DNA of 64,000 nucleotides. Source: SXZD01 sp034680345 (GTDB lineage: Bacteria; Pseudomonadota; Gammaproteobacteria; Burkholderiales; Burkholderiaceae_B). Shown here piece after piece: positions 1-6,569 of the stretch. The stretch covers positions 1 to 64,000 of the forward strand of contig JAXISZ010000003.1 in the NCBI GenBank assembly GCA_034680345.1, given 5' to 3'. Position 1 is the first letter of the stretch. Every line of letters starts with the position of its first letter. The notes under the pieces were generated by a model. The model was not told the DNA's origin. It searched no databases and saw only the letters and a list, made by a program, of their open reading frames with translations. A program made the translations under genes and the position numbers.

Positions 1-54
1 AAGGCCTTGCTGATGCAAAATCTGAATTTTCATAAGTTCTTCTTTTGTGATCAA
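1..54 (-). CDS. istA: IS21-family transposase IstA, N-terminal fragment (cut by window edge)
   Basis: Only the first 18 codons are inside the window. Read leftward from a TTG start they give MITKEELMKIQILHQQGL, which fits the usual opening of IS21-type IstA (a short lead, then a helix of the first HTH). A second possible start is the ATG seven codons in. IstA is the DDE transposase that acts with the ATPase IstB. The identity rests on this short stretch and on the repeat-bearing element end immediately upstream, so it is good but not conclusive. Confidence 0.65.
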   Translation of the reverse strand, partial: MITKEELMKIQILHQQGL

Positions 55-133
55 AGTGCCCCCAAAAAGGCACTATAGTGAAAACAAGTGGATCAGATTT
101 CAATTGTTGAAGTGGATCAGTTTTGCATTGTTG
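1..133 (-). mobile_element. Left end of an IS21-family insertion sequence
   Basis: Two 24-bp direct repeats lie side by side at 86-109 and 110-133; both begin AAGTGGATCAG and end ATTGTTG, with four differences between them. Tandem copies of a transposase-binding motif at the terminus are typical of IS21 elements, and the istA start lies just inward. A small dyad (GTGCC at 56-60, GGCAC at 69-73) sits between repeats and istA. The exact terminus is probably near 127 (element ends usually read 5'-TG, here TGCAAAACTG on the minus strand) but cannot be fixed without the empty site. Confidence 0.7.
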
Positions 134-339
134 GTAACACTTAACTGAGATCGGGTTACCTGTCCTTGCGTAGCTTGTTCGATGGGTAAAACGAATTCAG
201 CGGGAACACGCCCTGATTTATTCAACCAAAACCAGACGTTTTGCTGTTTTGAGTTGATGGCTCGTGTTAATACTGATTGCCCGCCGACCAAGTCAATGGC
301 ACGGCGGAGATGTTTTTGTGTCGTGTTGAACACTTCCAT
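100..339 (-). CDS. Cro/YdaS-like HTH regulator, 3' end replaced by the IS
   Basis: A 79-residue protein in the style of YdaS/Cro regulators: N-terminal helices around LRRAIDLVGGQSVLTRAI, then QQNVWFWLNKSGRVP, and VLPIEQATQGQVTRSQL. Family members normally continue after this last motif with an RPD-type tail. Here the reading frame instead runs into the insertion sequence, and the last residues (about AKLIHFNN) come from the IS repeats. The start has a GGAG-type ribosome site just upstream. It diverges from the CI-like gene across a 70-bp operator region, the classic cI/cro layout. Whether the truncated protein still works is unknown. Confidence 0.7.
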   Translation of the reverse strand: MEVFNTTQKHLRRAIDLVGGQSVLTRAINSKQQNVWFWLNKSGRVPAEFVLPIEQATQGQVTRSQLSVTNNAKLIHFNN

Positions 340-409
340 ACCGTCTCCTGTTACAATAATAACTGTTACAAGATTGAATTTTACAGTTTTATTTGTAGAA
401 TACGGGCTT
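340..409. promoter_or_regulatory. Divergent cI/cro operator-promoter region
   Basis: CTGTTACAA occurs twice as a direct repeat (348-356 and 363-371, 15-bp period), and AACTGT (361-366) faces ACAGTT (383-388) as a 6-bp dyad. Several similar half-sites within 70 bp between two divergent repressor genes is what a CI/Cro operator array looks like. Assignment of individual operators is inference. Confidence 0.5.
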
Positions 410-1057
410 ATGAAAACTTTATCCGAACGACTAAACCATGCCTTGCAGCTTACTGGGGTGACTCAGTCTGAGTTGGCTCGTCGCATTGGTATCAAACAGC
501 AGTCGATCAGCCAGATTTGCTCTGGTAAATCGGCTAGGTCTCGTTACACCATGCAGATCGTGGAGGCGCTTCGCGTGAATGCTCATTGGCTCGCCACAGG
601 TGATGGCGAGATTGGCTTGGGGGTCGGTAATGTAGAAGTCGGGCTTGATATTAAGGGAAGAATTCCTCTCATTAACTGGGTTCAGGCCGGTGATTGGACT
701 GAAATAGCGGAGGGATTTTCCCATGAAGATGCTGAGGAGTGGCGTGAAGTCACTGGGAAAGCACATGAGGGTTGTTTCGCACTTCGCGTAAAAGGCGACA
801 GTATGGAAAATCCAAGCGGAAAAAAATCCATACCTGAGGGAGCAGTGATCGTTATTGATCCTGAGTTACCTTACTCTTCAGGTTCATTGGTTGTTGCGCG
901 TTTGGATGATTCGAAAGAAGCAACCTTTAAGCAGTTGGTTATTGATGGTGAACAGAAGTATCTAAAACCTTTGAACCCACAATACCCTGCAATACCGATC
1001 AACGGCAACTGCACCATCATCGGTGTAGTACGACAAGCTATCATCGATTTCTGGTAG
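410..1057 (+). CDS. CI/LexA-type phage or ICE repressor (HTH + S24 peptidase)
   Basis: A 215-residue repressor. Residues 5-60 form an HTH_3 domain (TQSELARRIGIKQQSISQIC), followed by a short linker and a C-terminal S24 autoprotease/dimerisation domain. The predicted self-cleavage bond is Ala93-Gly94 (WVQAGDW), and the catalytic Ser131 (KGDSMEN) and Lys174 (ATFKQL) are both present. RecA-stimulated cleavage, and so SOS induction, is therefore expected from the family. The ATG at 410 is preferred over upstream in-frame starts, which would give a 76-residue extension antisense to the cro-like gene. It has no other prophage genes beside it in the window; prfC follows. Confidence 0.85.
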   Translation: MKTLSERLNHALQLTGVTQSELARRIGIKQQSISQICSGKSARSRYTMQIVEALRVNAHWLATGDGEIGLGVGNVEVGLDIKGRIPLINWVQAGDWTEIAEGFSHEDAEEWREVTGKAHEGCFALRVKGDSMENPSGKKSIPEGAVIVIDPELPYSSGSLVVARLDDSKEATFKQLVIDGEQKYLKPLNPQYPAIPINGNCTIIGVVRQAIIDFW

Positions 1058-1230
1058 CGAAGGAATTTGTGGTTTAGCCACAGTTGTTCATGAGCTGAAG
1101 AAGCAACGATTGCAAACAGCTACAACTGAGCATTGGCGCACGCTGAGAGTAAATGGTAACCGATTAGATAACCATTGATTGTTTATAAAGTCAAGATCAG
1201 CGAAAATAGCGGCCAATTACGATTAACACG

Positions 1231-1297
1231 ACGGATTTGACAAGCGAAGAACTGCAAAGAGAGTACTTCCAAAAGTGTGTACAAATCCGTGTACAAA
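1231..1297. repeat. Repeats upstream of prfC
   Basis: GTGTACAAA is repeated directly at 1277-1285 and 1289-1297, and ACGGATTTG at 1231-1239 is the inverse of CAAATCCGT at 1282-1290. A perfect TTGACA lies at 1237-1242, but no good -10 box follows at the right spacing. The 256 bp between the repressor and prfC hold no convincing gene, only a short open frame ending near 1180. The repeats may belong to a mobile-element end or to the prfC promoter. Confidence 0.4.
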
Positions 1298-1313
1298 CTA
1301 AAAGAATTTATAC

Positions 1314-2924
1314 ATGGCAAACCAAGATTTTCTCAATGAAATCAACAAGCGAAGGACCTTTGCTATCATCTCTCACCCAGACGCTGGAAAAACCACTTTA
1401 ACTGAAAAACTGCTTTTGTTTGCGGGTGCTATTCAAATTGCAGGCAGTGTTAAGGCTAGAAAAGCCTCTCGGCATGCTACATCAGACTGGATGGAAATTG
1501 AAAAACAGCGGGGCATTTCGGTTGCATCCTCTGTAATGCAAATGGAATACCGCAACCATGTTATTAATTTATTGGACACTCCTGGGCACCAAGATTTTTC
1601 AGAAGACACTTATCGGGTTTTAACTGCGGTTGATGCTGCCCTAATGGTGATTGATGCTGCCAACGGAGTAGAGCCACAAACTTTGCGTTTAATTGAGGTT
1701 TGTAAGGCTAGAAAAACGCCCATTTTCACATTTGTAAATAAAATGGATCGTGAGGTGCGTGACCCACTAGAAATCTTGGATGAAATTGAACAGGTTTTAG
1801 GCGTACCTTGTGTGCCGATGACTTGGCCTGTGGGGCAGGGCAAATTATTTCATGGTATTTACAATTTGCGTACACAAGCTATGCGCGTGTTTTCACCAGG
1901 TCAGCAGCGTCGTTCTGAAGGTGAAGAAGTTTTGGATGGGGGTAACCTAGGGGTGTTGAAGTCTCGTTTTGGAGCTGAGTTTATTCAGGCACAGCAAGAA
2001 ATGGAATTGGTCACAGTGGCTTCTCCCGGGTTTGATGCACAGGCTTTTTTGGCTGGTCAGCAAAACCCCATGTTTTTTGGTTCAGCAATTAATAATTTTG
2101 GTGTGCAAGAGGTTTTGGACGCTTTGGTTGATATTGCTCCAGCCCCTTCAGTGCGCATGTCAATTTCCCGTCCAGTTGAGCCACAAGAGACAAAATTTTC
2201 TGGGGTTGTTTTTAAAATTCAGGCAAACATGGACCCTGCGCACCGTGATCGTATTGCTTTTGTGCGGGTGTGTTCTGGTAAGTTTACAAGTGGTATGCGT
2301 TTTAAAGTGCGTCGTACCGGTAAAGAATTGCGTCCTACCAGTGTAGTTACTTTTTTGTCACAGCGGCGCGATCGTGTTGATGAAGCTTATGCAGGAGACA
2401 TCATTGGTTTAACCACACATGGTGGTTTGCAATTGGGTGATACGTTAACCGAAGGTGAATTGTTACAGTTTACGGGGTTACCTTTTTTTGCTCCAGAATT
2501 GTTCGCAGTTGTGGAGTTAAAAGATCCTATGCGTAGTAAACAATTGAGTAAGGGTTTACTGGAGCTAGGAGAAGAGGGGGCTATTCAGGTGTTTCGTCCT
2601 GTAATTGGTGGAGACATGATGCTGGGGGCGGTGGGGCAGTTGCAGTTTGAAGTTGTGCAGCATCGTTTAAAAACAGAGTATGGGGTTGACGTTCGTTTAT
2701 CGCCAGCAAAGTACACTGGTGCGCGTTGGGTGTCAGCGAACACGCCTGTAGAGTTAAAAAAATTCATGGACCACAATGCAGCGCGCATGGTTAAAGATGC
2801 CGCAGAAACAGACGCTTTTTTAATTACGTCGCGTTTTGATTTAGAAGTTACGCAAAAACGATGGCCTGAAATTATTTTTCATTTGATGCGGGAACATGCC
2901 GGTCTGCAATTACAAGGTGTTTAG
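1314..2924 (+). CDS. prfC: Peptide chain release factor 3
   Basis: A 536-residue translational GTPase that recycles RF1/RF2 from the ribosome after peptide release. The G1 loop SHPDAGKTT lies at residues 20-28, followed by the switch I region with HATSDWMEIEKQRGISV, G3 DTPGH and G4 NKMD; domain II and the RF3 C-terminal domain follow at normal length. The body (KARKASRHATSDW and onward) is typical of beta-proteobacterial RF3. The ribosome site is weak. The 5' end of prfC is the known integration site of SXT/R391 elements, and a repressor module lies directly upstream here. Confidence 0.96.
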   Translation: MANQDFLNEINKRRTFAIISHPDAGKTTLTEKLLLFAGAIQIAGSVKARKASRHATSDWMEIEKQRGISVASSVMQMEYRNHVINLLDTPGHQDFSEDTYRVLTAVDAALMVIDAANGVEPQTLRLIEVCKARKTPIFTFVNKMDREVRDPLEILDEIEQVLGVPCVPMTWPVGQGKLFHGIYNLRTQAMRVFSPGQQRRSEGEEVLDGGNLGVLKSRFGAEFIQAQQEMELVTVASPGFDAQAFLAGQQNPMFFGSAINNFGVQEVLDALVDIAPAPSVRMSISRPVEPQETKFSGVVFKIQANMDPAHRDRIAFVRVCSGKFTSGMRFKVRRTGKELRPTSVVTFLSQRRDRVDEAYAGDIIGLTTHGGLQLGDTLTEGELLQFTGLPFFAPELFAVVELKDPMRSKQLSKGLLELGEEGAIQVFRPVIGGDMMLGAVGQLQFEVVQHRLKTEYGVDVRLSPAKYTGARWVSANTPVELKKFMDHNAARMVKDAAETDAFLITSRFDLEVTQKRWPEIIFHLMREHAGLQLQGV

Positions 2925-2935
2925 CGACTTTACAG

Positions 2936-2971
2936 ATAACAACAAATAAACTGGGTTGAGTTTGTTGTTAT
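2936..2971 (+). terminator. Possible terminator after prfC
   Basis: ATAACAACAAA (2936-2946) pairs perfectly with TTTGTTGTTAT (2961-2971) over an 11-bp but AT-rich stem, with a T-rich stretch a few bases further on. The weak stem makes this tentative. Confidence 0.4.
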
Positions 2972-3030
2972 TGAATCATTTTTGTTTATAAAAATAGTTG
3001 TTTGATTTTGTTGTTTACTGTTGAAGTGTT

Positions 3031-3048
3031 GCAGTATTGTAATATTGC
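3031..3048. promoter_or_regulatory. Palindrome upstream of the acyl-CoA ligase gene
   Basis: GCAGTATT and AATATTGC form a near-perfect dyad around a GT centre, about 50 bp before the start codon. It could be an operator for a fatty-acid-responsive repressor. No recognised consensus matches, so this is only a candidate. Confidence 0.25.
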
Positions 3049-3097
3049 AGCAATTTTTGGGTTGTTTTTATAAATATTCAAAAAATACAGAGTTTCC

Positions 3098-4768
3098 ATG
3101 GTTAATTCTAAGGTTTGGGTCAATTGTTATCCTAAGGGGGTTGTGGATGAGGTCAATTTAAATGAATTTTCATCCATAAAAGACATTTTAGAACACAGTA
3201 CACAATGTTTTTCATCAAATACTGCATTCAGTAATCGAGCAATTTGGTCCGACACCTGTTTGTCTTACGCCGAGTTAGACGCTCAAAGTACAGCTTTTGG
3301 CGCATATTTACAAAGTTTGCATGGTATGAAAAAAGGCGATCGAGTTGGTATCATGTTGCCTAATTTACTGCAATATCCTATTGTTTTATTTGGTGCTTTG
3401 CGAGCTGGATTTGTGGTGGTTAATATAAATCCACTGTACACAGTGCGCGAATTGGCGCATCAACTGCGCGATGCTGGCGTTAAAATCATTGTCGTGCTTG
3501 AAAATTTTGCTCACGTTTTGCAACAAGTACTGACCAAAACTCCAATTGAACATATCATTTGTACTTCAGTTGGTGAAATGCACCCATGGTTTCAGGGTAA
3601 ATTAATGAACTGTATGGTGCGGCATATTCGAAAAATGGTGCCTAAGTTTAGTTTACTCAATGCGGTTAATATGAAAACAGCCTTGGCAATTGGTAAAGCC
3701 CGTTCGCTTCTGCCTGTTACATTGACGCATGCGGACTTGGCTTTTTTACAATACACGGGCGGCACCACAGGAATTTCTAAGGCAGCCATGCTAACGCATG
3801 GCAATATTGTTAGCAACCTTCAACAAGTGTCAGCTTGGATTGACTTCGCAGTTGAAGAGGGTAAAGAAACAGTGATTACAGCTTTGCCACTTCACCATAT
3901 TTTTTGTTTAACAGCCAATCTTTTAACGTTTATGAAGTGTGGCGGGCATTGTTTATTAATTACCAACCCGCACGATATCAAGGGCATGATAAAAGTGTTG
4001 AGGGCCAACCCCTTTACCATTTTTACAGGGGACAATACTTTGTTTGTTGAGTTGATGAATCATTTTGATTTCAAAGTAATCAACTTTTCGAGTTTAAAAA
4101 TTACGCTTGGCGGTGGTGCAGCTATTCAAAAAGCGATTGCTGATCGTTGGTACCAATTAACTGGCAAACCCATTACTCAGGTCTATGGTTTAACGGAGTG
4201 TTCTCCAGCGGTGTGTATTAATCGGCTTTCTGAAATGTTTACTGGTAGCGTGGGCTTACCTTTGCCATCAACATTGGTTAGCATTCGCGATTCACAGTTT
4301 AATGAATTGCCGTTAGGGGTTGGTGGAGAATTGTGTATTAAAGGCCCTCAGGTGATGAGAGGGTATTGGGGGCAGCCTAAGCAGACCAACGCGGCATTGA
4401 CAATCGATGGTTGGTTTAAGACTGGTGATGTTGCTTATCTGGACAGTAAAGGTTATGTTTTTATTACGGATCGTTTAAAACAGATGATTCGGGTGTCGGG
4501 TTTTGATGTTTATTCAACAGAAATAGAAGAGGTGGTTGTTCAGCACCCGCAGGTTATTGAAGCTGCTGCCATAGGTGTGCCTGACGAAAAAACAGGGGAA
4601 GCCGTTAAAGTTTTTGTGGTGGCACATAGTACTTTGTTGACTGAAGAAATATTATTACAACATTGTCGTTCTTTATTAAGTTCTTATAAAGTACCAAAGT
4701 TCTTTGTTTTTTTGGATGCTTTACCCAAATCAAATGTGGGTAAAGTTTTGCAAAAAGAATTAAAGTAG
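3098..4768 (+). CDS. fadD: Long-chain fatty acid-CoA ligase (AMP-forming)
   Basis: A 556-residue ANL-superfamily enzyme that activates fatty acids to acyl-CoA through an acyl-adenylate. The P-loop-like A3 motif YTGGTTGISK begins near residue 219, YGLTECSP marks A5, GWFKTGDVAYLDSKGY is A7 with ITDRLKQMI after it, and the catalytic lysine lies in PKSNVGKVLQ near the C-terminus. Length and N-terminal pattern match FadD, although the FadD assignment over other medium- or long-chain ligases rests on overall likeness. It stands alone between prfC and the rpsF operon, with its own upstream region. The ribosome site before the ATG is poor. Confidence 0.88.
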   Translation: MVNSKVWVNCYPKGVVDEVNLNEFSSIKDILEHSTQCFSSNTAFSNRAIWSDTCLSYAELDAQSTAFGAYLQSLHGMKKGDRVGIMLPNLLQYPIVLFGALRAGFVVVNINPLYTVRELAHQLRDAGVKIIVVLENFAHVLQQVLTKTPIEHIICTSVGEMHPWFQGKLMNCMVRHIRKMVPKFSLLNAVNMKTALAIGKARSLLPVTLTHADLAFLQYTGGTTGISKAAMLTHGNIVSNLQQVSAWIDFAVEEGKETVITALPLHHIFCLTANLLTFMKCGGHCLLITNPHDIKGMIKVLRANPFTIFTGDNTLFVELMNHFDFKVINFSSLKITLGGGAAIQKAIADRWYQLTGKPITQVYGLTECSPAVCINRLSEMFTGSVGLPLPSTLVSIRDSQFNELPLGVGGELCIKGPQVMRGYWGQPKQTNAALTIDGWFKTGDVAYLDSKGYVFITDRLKQMIRVSGFDVYSTEIEEVVVQHPQVIEAAAIGVPDEKTGEAVKVFVVAHSTLLTEEILLQHCRSLLSSYKVPKFFVFLDALPKSNVGKVLQKELK

Positions 4769-4794
4769 TTGTTTTGCACAAAATTTAAATGCAA

Positions 4795-4823
4795 TTGGTT
4801 AAAGTAGCGGTTTGTTGTATAAT
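4795..4823 (+). promoter_or_regulatory. Sigma70 promoter of the rpsF operon
   Basis: TTGGTT (4795-4800), exactly 17 bp, then a perfect TATAAT (4818-4823). It lies about 80 bp before rpsF and fits a strong ribosomal-protein promoter. Confidence 0.7.
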
Positions 4824-4839
4824 TAATAGTTTCCTGCTA

Positions 4840-4902
4840 CACCTAGTCATTTGATCTAGGGTGGCTTTCCAAGACTTAGGAAATCTTTAGGAGTGTTAAT
4901 TA
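4840..4902 (+). promoter_or_regulatory. Structured rpsF mRNA leader
   Basis: Two hairpins precede the rpsF ribosome site: CACCTAG (4840-4846) with CTAGGGTG (4856-4863, one bulged G), and TTTCC (4866-4870) with GGAAA (4879-4883). The position matches the S6:S18 autoregulatory leader known in many bacteria, but the conserved loop of that leader was not clearly recognised here. Confidence 0.4.
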
Positions 4903-5298
4903 ATGCGTCATTATGAAATTGTTTTTATTGTTCATCCAGATCAAAGCGAGCAAGTGCCCGCAATGGTTGAACGTTATCGTGGTATGGTTGAATCTCGTCA
5001 AGGCAAAATTCACCGTCACGAAGATTGGGGTCGCCGTCAGTTAGCGTATCCAATTCAAAAATTGGCCAAAGCGCATTATGTTCTTTTAAATATCGAGTGT
5101 GATCAGCAAACGCTTGATGATTTAGAACACGCTTTTAAATTTAACGATGCTGTTTTGCGTCATTTGGTTGTGAAAACCAAAAAAGCTGAAATTGCTCCGT
5201 CTCCCATGATGAAAGAAGTTCAGCGTGAGCAGGAACGCAAAGCCGCTGCTGCTGCTGCGTCAGCATCTGCTAGCAGCGAAGTTGGTTCAGAACAGTAA
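4903..5298 (+). CDS. rpsF: 30S ribosomal protein S6
   Basis: A 131-residue S6 protein opening with MRHYEIVFIVHPDQSEQ and carrying the GKIHRHEDWGRRQLAYPI motif; it binds S18 and 16S rRNA in the platform of the small subunit. The tail after about residue 105 is an Ala/Ser-rich extension (AAAAAASASAS), a common variable end in this family. An AGGAG ribosome site precedes the ATG. It is the first gene of rpsF-priB-rpsR-rplI, driven by the promoter at 4795-4823 and ended by the hairpin at 6490-6511. Confidence 0.97.
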   Translation: MRHYEIVFIVHPDQSEQVPAMVERYRGMVESRQGKIHRHEDWGRRQLAYPIQKLAKAHYVLLNIECDQQTLDDLEHAFKFNDAVLRHLVVKTKKAEIAPSPMMKEVQREQERKAAAAAASASASSEVGSEQ

Positions 5299-5326
5299 AA
5301 ATCAACTCAGTTAAAGTGAGTGCTTA

Positions 5327-5623
5327 TTGAATCAACTTTGTTTACAGGCGTTCATTGTTGAACGCGATACTTTAAGGTATACGCCGTCCGGGCTCCCAGC
5401 ATTAAATTTTAAGTTAATGTATGAAGGTGAGGTTTTGGAGGTTGGTTTAAAAAGAAAGTTGATGTTTGAAATGGTAACCGTAGCTTTAGGTGATGTTGCC
5501 ATGTCATTGGACAGAGTCCCTCTAAATACTCGCTTAATTTGTGAAGGTTTTCTTGCAAAAAAAACGCGGTTGTCAAAAATGCTCGAATTTCATGTTACAG
5601 CATTTTCGGAGCAAAAAAATTAG
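5327..5623 (+). CDS. priB: Primosomal replication protein N (PriB)
   Basis: A 98-residue single-OB-fold protein related to SSB that stabilises PriA on DNA during replication restart. The sequence (LCLQAFIVERDTLRYTPSG, then ALNFKLMYEG and a basic GLKRKL stretch) and the location between rpsF and rpsR are diagnostic. Translation starts at TTG, 28 bp after the rpsF stop, with only a weak GTGAG ribosome site, so expression is probably lower than that of its ribosomal neighbours. Confidence 0.9.
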   Translation: MNQLCLQAFIVERDTLRYTPSGLPALNFKLMYEGEVLEVGLKRKLMFEMVTVALGDVAMSLDRVPLNTRLICEGFLAKKTRLSKMLEFHVTAFSEQKN

Positions 5624-5656
5624 GCAACCCATGCTCATTGATTGGAGTTAATAATA

Positions 5657-5929
5657 ATGGCATTCGGACGTAAATCTAACGATCGTAAAAATCGTCGCCC
5701 CCAGCAAAACCCACTTTTTAAACGTAAAAAGTTCTGTCGTTTTACCAGCGCTGGAGTTGAAGTAATTGATTACAAAGATATTGACACCTTAAAAGATTTT
5801 ATTGGTGAAAATGGCAAAATAATGCCTGCGCGAATCACTGGCACCAAAGCCAATTACCAGCGTCAGCTTGACACAGCTGTCAAACGCGCTCGTTTCTTGG
5901 CTTTGGTACCATACACCGACAATCACTGA
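5657..5929 (+). CDS. rpsR: 30S ribosomal protein S18
   Basis: A 90-residue S18 starting MAFGRKSNDRKNRR. A TTG 15 bases upstream is also in frame, but the ATG at 5657 has GGAG nine bases before it and gives the usual family start, so it was chosen. The core with FKRKKFCRFTSAGV, IDYKDIDTLKDFI and RITGTKANYQRQL is well conserved. It pairs with S6 in the small-subunit platform; an incoming S6:S18 complex may also bind the operon leader. Confidence 0.96.
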   Translation: MAFGRKSNDRKNRRPQQNPLFKRKKFCRFTSAGVEVIDYKDIDTLKDFIGENGKIMPARITGTKANYQRQLDTAVKRARFLALVPYTDNH

Positions 5930-5957
5930 TCTCGTTGATTCGAATAGGAATAAAAAA

Positions 5958-6410
5958 ATGGAAGTTATTTTACTAGACAAAGTTGCCAAATTAGGAAAAT
6001 TAGGTGATGTTGTCCGTGTTAAAGATGGTTACGCTCGCAATTACTTAATCCCACAAAAATTTGCACGTCGTGCAACACAGGCTGCTGTTGCGGAGTTTGA
6101 GGTCCGTCGTTCAGAATTAGAAAAAATTGCCGCTCAAAAACTAGCTGGTGCTCGTGCTGAAGGCGAGCGTTTGGCCAACATTGTTCTGCATGTCATTGAA
6201 AAATCAGCTGTAGATGGACGGTTATTTGGTTCTGTCACCAATTTAACAGTGATTGAAGCTTTGAGCAAAGAAGGCTTTAAAGTTGAAAAAACCATGGTGC
6301 GTATGCCTGATGGTCCCATCAAAATTGCTGGTGAGTATCAAGTTCAGGTGGCTTTGCATTCTGATGTTGTAGTTGACGTTAAAATTGTTGTTGAGGGCGA
6401 TACCCGCTGA
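5958..6410 (+). CDS. rplI: 50S ribosomal protein L9
   Basis: A 150-residue L9 beginning MEVILLDKVAKLGKLGDVV, with the rRNA-binding N-domain containing VKDGYARNYLIPQKFA, a long connecting helix, and the C-terminal domain ending VVDVKIVVEG. A 30-codon in-frame upstream extension overlapping rpsR was rejected because the ATG at 5958 matches the family start exactly and has AGGAA upstream. It is the last gene of the operon before a strong terminator. Confidence 0.96.
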   Translation: MEVILLDKVAKLGKLGDVVRVKDGYARNYLIPQKFARRATQAAVAEFEVRRSELEKIAAQKLAGARAEGERLANIVLHVIEKSAVDGRLFGSVTNLTVIEALSKEGFKVEKTMVRMPDGPIKIAGEYQVQVALHSDVVVDVKIVVEGDTR

Positions 6411-6489
6411 TTTAAGCGCTAATTTAAGCTTTACTCAAAAAAACTTTGCTTAACATGTAAAGTTTACATAATCAGCGCATTTTATGTAT

Positions 6490-6511
6490 ATAGGGCACGA
6501 AAGTGCCCTAT
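6490..6511 (+). terminator. Terminator of the rpsF-rplI operon
   Basis: A perfect 9-bp stem, ATAGGGCAC (6490-6498) and GTGCCCTAT (6503-6511), closed by a stable GAAA tetraloop and followed by a T-rich stretch. Confidence 0.8.
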
Positions 6512-6569
6512 GTCGTATTTTCTAGTTGCATTGTCATTTCCCACAAAATGTCAGAAATAATTTAAGCCT

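Noticed and set aside
182..409. A 76-codon upstream extension of the CI-like repressor
   Set aside because: It would lie antisense over the cro-like gene and through the operator; the ATG at 410 gives the normal HTH start.
1059..1180. An open frame of about 40 codons after the repressor gene
   Set aside because: No start codon with a ribosome site, no recognisable family; likely chance or a remnant too short to call.
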